A stretch of 8,557 bases of DNA from an uncultured Actinomycetes bacterium (GTDB taxonomy: Bacteria; Actinomycetota; Actinomycetes; S36-B12; UBA5976), in contig CALBND010000188.1 of the NCBI GenBank assembly GCA_937896305.1, forward strand, positions 1 through 8,557. The letters run 5' to 3'. Positions 6,258 through 8,557 of the stretch are shown piece by piece. Under the pieces are notes generated by a model. That model had not been told where the DNA came from. It did no database searches and saw nothing but the letters and a program-made list of their open reading frames with translations. Position 1 is the first letter of the stretch, and each line of letters begins with the position of its first letter. The position numbers and the translations under genes were made by a program.

Positions 6258-7924
6258 AATCTGATATAGAAATTGCTCGTGAAGCAAAGATGCAACCAAT
6301 CACACAGGTTGCAGAAAAAATTGGAATCAACACTGAATCTGTTTTAAGTTATGGTCCCTACAAAGCAAAAATTGAAATGGATTTCATAAATTCACTTGAG
6401 AATAAACCTGATGGGAAACTTATTCTGGTTACAGCGATGACTCCAACTCCTGCTGGGGAAGGTAAAACTACAACCACTGTTGGTTTAGGAGATGGCTTGA
6501 ATGCCATCGGCAAAAAAGCAATTATCTGTTTAAGAGAACCTTCCCTTGGCCCATGTTTTGGGATGAAGGGTGGAGCTGCTGGTGGAGGAATGGCACAAGT
6601 TGTGCCGATGGAAGATATTAATTTACATTTCACAGGTGACTTTCATGCCATAGGTGCTGCACATAATTTACTTTCAGCAATGATTGATAACCATATTTAT
6701 TGGGGAAATGAATTAGAAATTGATGTGAGACGAATTACTTGGAAACGAGTAATTGACATGAACGATAGATCTTTACGTGAAATTGTTTCATCCCTTGGTG
6801 GACCAGGTAACGGATATCCTCGCGAAGCTGGATTTGACATCACTGTAGCCAGTGAAGTGATGGCGATACTTTGCCTAGCACTTGATTTAGAAGATTTAGA
6901 AAGAAGACTTGGAAATATTGTTATTGGTTACACCCGTGAAAAGAAAGCAATCACTGCTAAAGATTTAAGTGCTCATGGTGCAATGACTGTGTTGTTAAAG
7001 GATGCGCTCATGCCAAATCTTGTTCAAACTTTAGAAAACAATCCAGCTTTCGTTCATGGTGGACCGTTTGCCAATATTGCTCATGGTTGTAACACAGTCC
7101 TTGCTACTAAAACCGCATTAAAACTTGGAGAATATGTCGTTACCGAAGCAGGCTTTGGCGCTGATTTAGGTGCAGAAAAATTCTTTGATATTAAATGCAG
7201 AAAAGCAGGATTAAAACCTGCAGCAGCTGTAATCGTTGCCACAATTAGAGCTTTAAAAATGCATGGTGGAGTGAGCAAGGAAGATCTAAGTAAGGAAAAT
7301 GTTGGGGCAGTGAAATCTGGTTTAGTTAATCTAGGTAAACATATTAAAAATATGGCACAATTCGGAGTTCCTGTAGTAGTAGCGGTAAATAATTTCACAA
7401 CTGATTCAACAGCAGAATTTGAAGAAGTAAAAAAATTCTGTCAAGAACTAGGAGTAGAAGCAATCCTGTGCACCCATTGGGCCGATGGTAGCCAGGGAAC
7501 AAAAGAACTAGCAAACAAAGTTGTTGAATTAGCAGAGTCTGGAAAATCACAATTTAAAACTCTTTACGAGGATTCACTTCCGCTCTGGGAAAAAGTAAAC
7601 ATAATTGCAAAATCTATTTATGGAGCGAGCGAAATTGTTGCTGACAAACAAATTCGTGATCAGTTTAAAACTTTTGAAGAATCAGGCTATGGAAAATTTC
7701 CTGTATGCATGGCAAAAACTCAATATTCATTTTCAACTGATCCAGGATTAAAAGGTGCCCCAACGGACCATGTGGTTGCAATCAGAGAGATAAGACTTTC
7801 AGCTGGAGCAGAGTTTATTGTTGTAGTGACAGGTGAAGTAATGACAATGCCCGGTTTGCCTAAAATTCCTGCAGCCAATTATATAAAGCTTAATTCAAAT
7901 CTTGAAATTGAAGGTTTGTTCTAA
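6254..7924 (+). CDS. fhs: Formate-tetrahydrofolate ligase
   Basis: A full-length 556-residue Fhs, the usual length, beginning MKSDIEIAREAKMQPI and ending in EIEGLF as family members do. The ATP-binding P-loop TPAGEGKTTT is at 65-74, followed by LREPSLGPCFGMKGGAAGGG (93-112) and LHFTGDFHAI (124-133), all diagnostic. It interconverts formate + THF + ATP with 10-formyl-THF + ADP + phosphate in the cytoplasm. Its 4-bp overlap with the MttB-like gene ties it to demethylation, where the reverse reaction would release formate and yield ATP by substrate-level phosphorylation (inference). It could instead supply formyl-THF for biosynthesis, as it is reversible. The overlapping start has no good Shine-Dalgarno at normal distance (AGAGG lies about 17 nt upstream), so coupling to MttB-like translation is likely. 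Confidence 0.97.
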   Translation: MKSDIEIAREAKMQPITQVAEKIGINTESVLSYGPYKAKIEMDFINSLENKPDGKLILVTAMTPTPAGEGKTTTTVGLGDGLNAIGKKAIICLREPSLGPCFGMKGGAAGGGMAQVVPMEDINLHFTGDFHAIGAAHNLLSAMIDNHIYWGNELEIDVRRITWKRVIDMNDRSLREIVSSLGGPGNGYPREAGFDITVASEVMAILCLALDLEDLERRLGNIVIGYTREKKAITAKDLSAHGAMTVLLKDALMPNLVQTLENNPAFVHGGPFANIAHGCNTVLATKTALKLGEYVVTEAGFGADLGAEKFFDIKCRKAGLKPAAAVIVATIRALKMHGGVSKEDLSKENVGAVKSGLVNLGKHIKNMAQFGVPVVVAVNNFTTDSTAEFEEVKKFCQELGVEAILCTHWADGSQGTKELANKVVELAESGKSQFKTLYEDSLPLWEKVNIIAKSIYGASEIVADKQIRDQFKTFEESGYGKFPVCMAKTQYSFSTDPGLKGAPTDHVVAIREIRLSAGAEFIVVVTGEVMTMPGLPKIPAANYIKLNSNLEIEGLF

Positions 7925-8151
7925 AAAGTATATAAAATCAAATCTGGTTAATATTTATATTATTCCGACAAGAATTTTAATCAGCTAAACAAAAATTGAT
8001 GAGTTCTATTTGAAAAAGATAAAAAATACATGATAAATTCAGTATTTTAAGAAAATCCTGAAAATATATTGCATATAGGTAACTATCAAATATCATTATT
8101 GCACCAGATTCCTTATATAGCAATGGTGACAATAGACAGATAGGAATTGGA
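7925..8151. other. AT-rich intergenic region between convergent genes
   Basis: This 227-bp gap is clearly more AT-rich than the flanking genes and has no supported gene. It separates fhs from a gene running in the opposite direction, so it should hold transcription ends for both. No GC-rich stem followed by a T-tract is present; the best hairpin is listed separately. Confidence 0.6.
8038..8062. terminator. Weak AT-rich hairpin, possible bidirectional terminator
   Basis: TTCAG (8038-8042) pairs with CTGAA (8058-8062) and, after one mismatch, ATTTT (8044-8048) pairs with AAAAT (8052-8056) around a 3-nt AAG loop. It lies between two convergent genes. The stem is poor in GC and no clean T-run follows on either strand, so the terminator role is uncertain. 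Confidence 0.25.
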
Positions 8152-8557
8152 CTAATTAGTTTGCAAATCAAATAGTTTCACGTTTTTAATTTCATAGTAC
8201 AAGTCTCTAGGGTCACCTTTTACTCTGCAAACCTGGCCGTTTGTCTTAAAGTACAACAGCTTTACATATTCTCCTCTATTCATGTTTAAGGAAATTTCAA
8301 TCTTTTGTCCCGTCTCGCCCAGATTGATTATTTTAATTTCCTTGTTAGGGTATTCAGAAATAATTATATTTTGAGGTGTCTTACATGGAGATGGATTTAT
8401 CTCAAAATGTAGATTAATTTTATCTTCAGAATCAGTGTAAATATAAACGAAGGAAGACGCTACAACTGCCCATTGCCAAACAGTTTTTCCGTTAGATTCT
8501 GGGCTTGTGAAACCACCGAGAGATATTTTTGGATCCGCCTCATTTAATATTATGGGT
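8152..8557 (-). CDS. Unknown protein, C-terminal 134 residues of a beta-rich domain (partial)
   Basis: The frame is open from the right edge to a TAG at 8152-8154; the N-terminus is outside the window. The visible part starts near PIILNEADPK and contains GGFTSPESNGKTVWQWA (14-30), alternating hydrophobic strands through residues 31-105, and GDPRDLYYEIKNVKLF (114-129) near the end. There is no membrane segment or signal in this part. The layout of a GF.sPE..G..W.WA opening followed by strands and a GDPR...Y.I.NV close recalls carbohydrate-binding-like C-terminal domains of large bacterial membrane glycosyltransferase or cell-surface proteins; this is a pattern impression only. It is convergent with fhs and probably unrelated to the methyl-transfer locus. 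That it is a real coding region rests on the long open frame in AT-rich DNA and sensible residue composition. Confidence 0.65.
   Translation of the reverse strand, partial: PIILNEADPKISLGGFTSPESNGKTVWQWAVVASSFVYIYTDSEDKINLHFEINPSPCKTPQNIIISEYPNKEIKIINLGETGQKIEISLNMNRGEYVKLLYFKTNGQVCRVKGDPRDLYYEIKNVKLFDLQTN

Noticed and set aside
6024..6295. Minus- and plus-frame alternatives across the MttB-like/fhs junction
   Set aside because: Fully covered by the two strongly supported plus-strand genes; composition typical of antisense reading.
7977..8171. 64-codon minus-strand frame after fhs, rich in Ile, Leu and Phe
   Set aside because: It begins with TTG inside the end of the partial gene at the right edge, has no ribosome site, and its hydrophobic composition is what AT-rich noncoding DNA gives by chance.
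1..8557. tRNA, rRNA, CRISPR arrays, insertion sequences or attachment sites
   Set aside because: No cloverleaf, regularly spaced repeats, transposase frame or terminal repeats were found on reading both strands.

Overview
The window is AT-rich bacterial chromosome, densely coded, with the standard genetic code. Almost all of it is one divergently transcribed catabolic locus for removing a methyl group from a methylated amine (probably a quaternary amine) and oxidising it on tetrahydrofolate (THF). The taxon cannot be fixed from the sequence. An AT-rich, streamlined aquatic bacterium, perhaps an actinobacterium, would fit the compact spacing and the IclR regulator, but this is only a guess.

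Layout. A short divergent control region (4682-4817) separates two operons. Leftward, on the minus strand, lie an IclR-family regulator, a corrinoid (B12-binding) methyl carrier, a small cysteine-rich MetV-type protein, a MetF-type methylene-THF reductase, a pterin-binding methyltransferase of the MtgA/AcsE type, and a [2Fe-2S]/ASKHA reductive activator of corrinoid proteins, which runs off the left edge. Gaps are 13 bp or less, and the first two genes overlap by 4 bp. Rightward, on the plus strand, lie an MttB-superfamily methyltransferase without pyrrolysine and formate-THF ligase (Fhs), also overlapping by 4 bp. After fhs comes an AT-rich 227-bp gap, then the 3' end of an unrelated minus-strand gene that enters from the right edge.

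How the genes fit together (inference from family knowledge). The MttB-like enzyme moves a methyl group from the substrate to Co(I) of the corrinoid protein. The MtgA-like enzyme passes it to THF. The MetF/MetV pair oxidises methyl-THF to methylene-THF. A FolD activity encoded elsewhere would give formyl-THF, and Fhs running in reverse would release formate and make ATP. The ASKHA ferredoxin protein rescues corrinoid oxidised to Co(II). IclR probably senses the substrate or a product. A 24-bp imperfect inverted repeat lies over the predicted -10 and start of the leftward promoter, which suggests autoregulation and shared control. The substrate (glycine betaine, another betaine, carnitine or a similar compound) cannot be read from the sequence. 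No transporter or FolD is present in the window.
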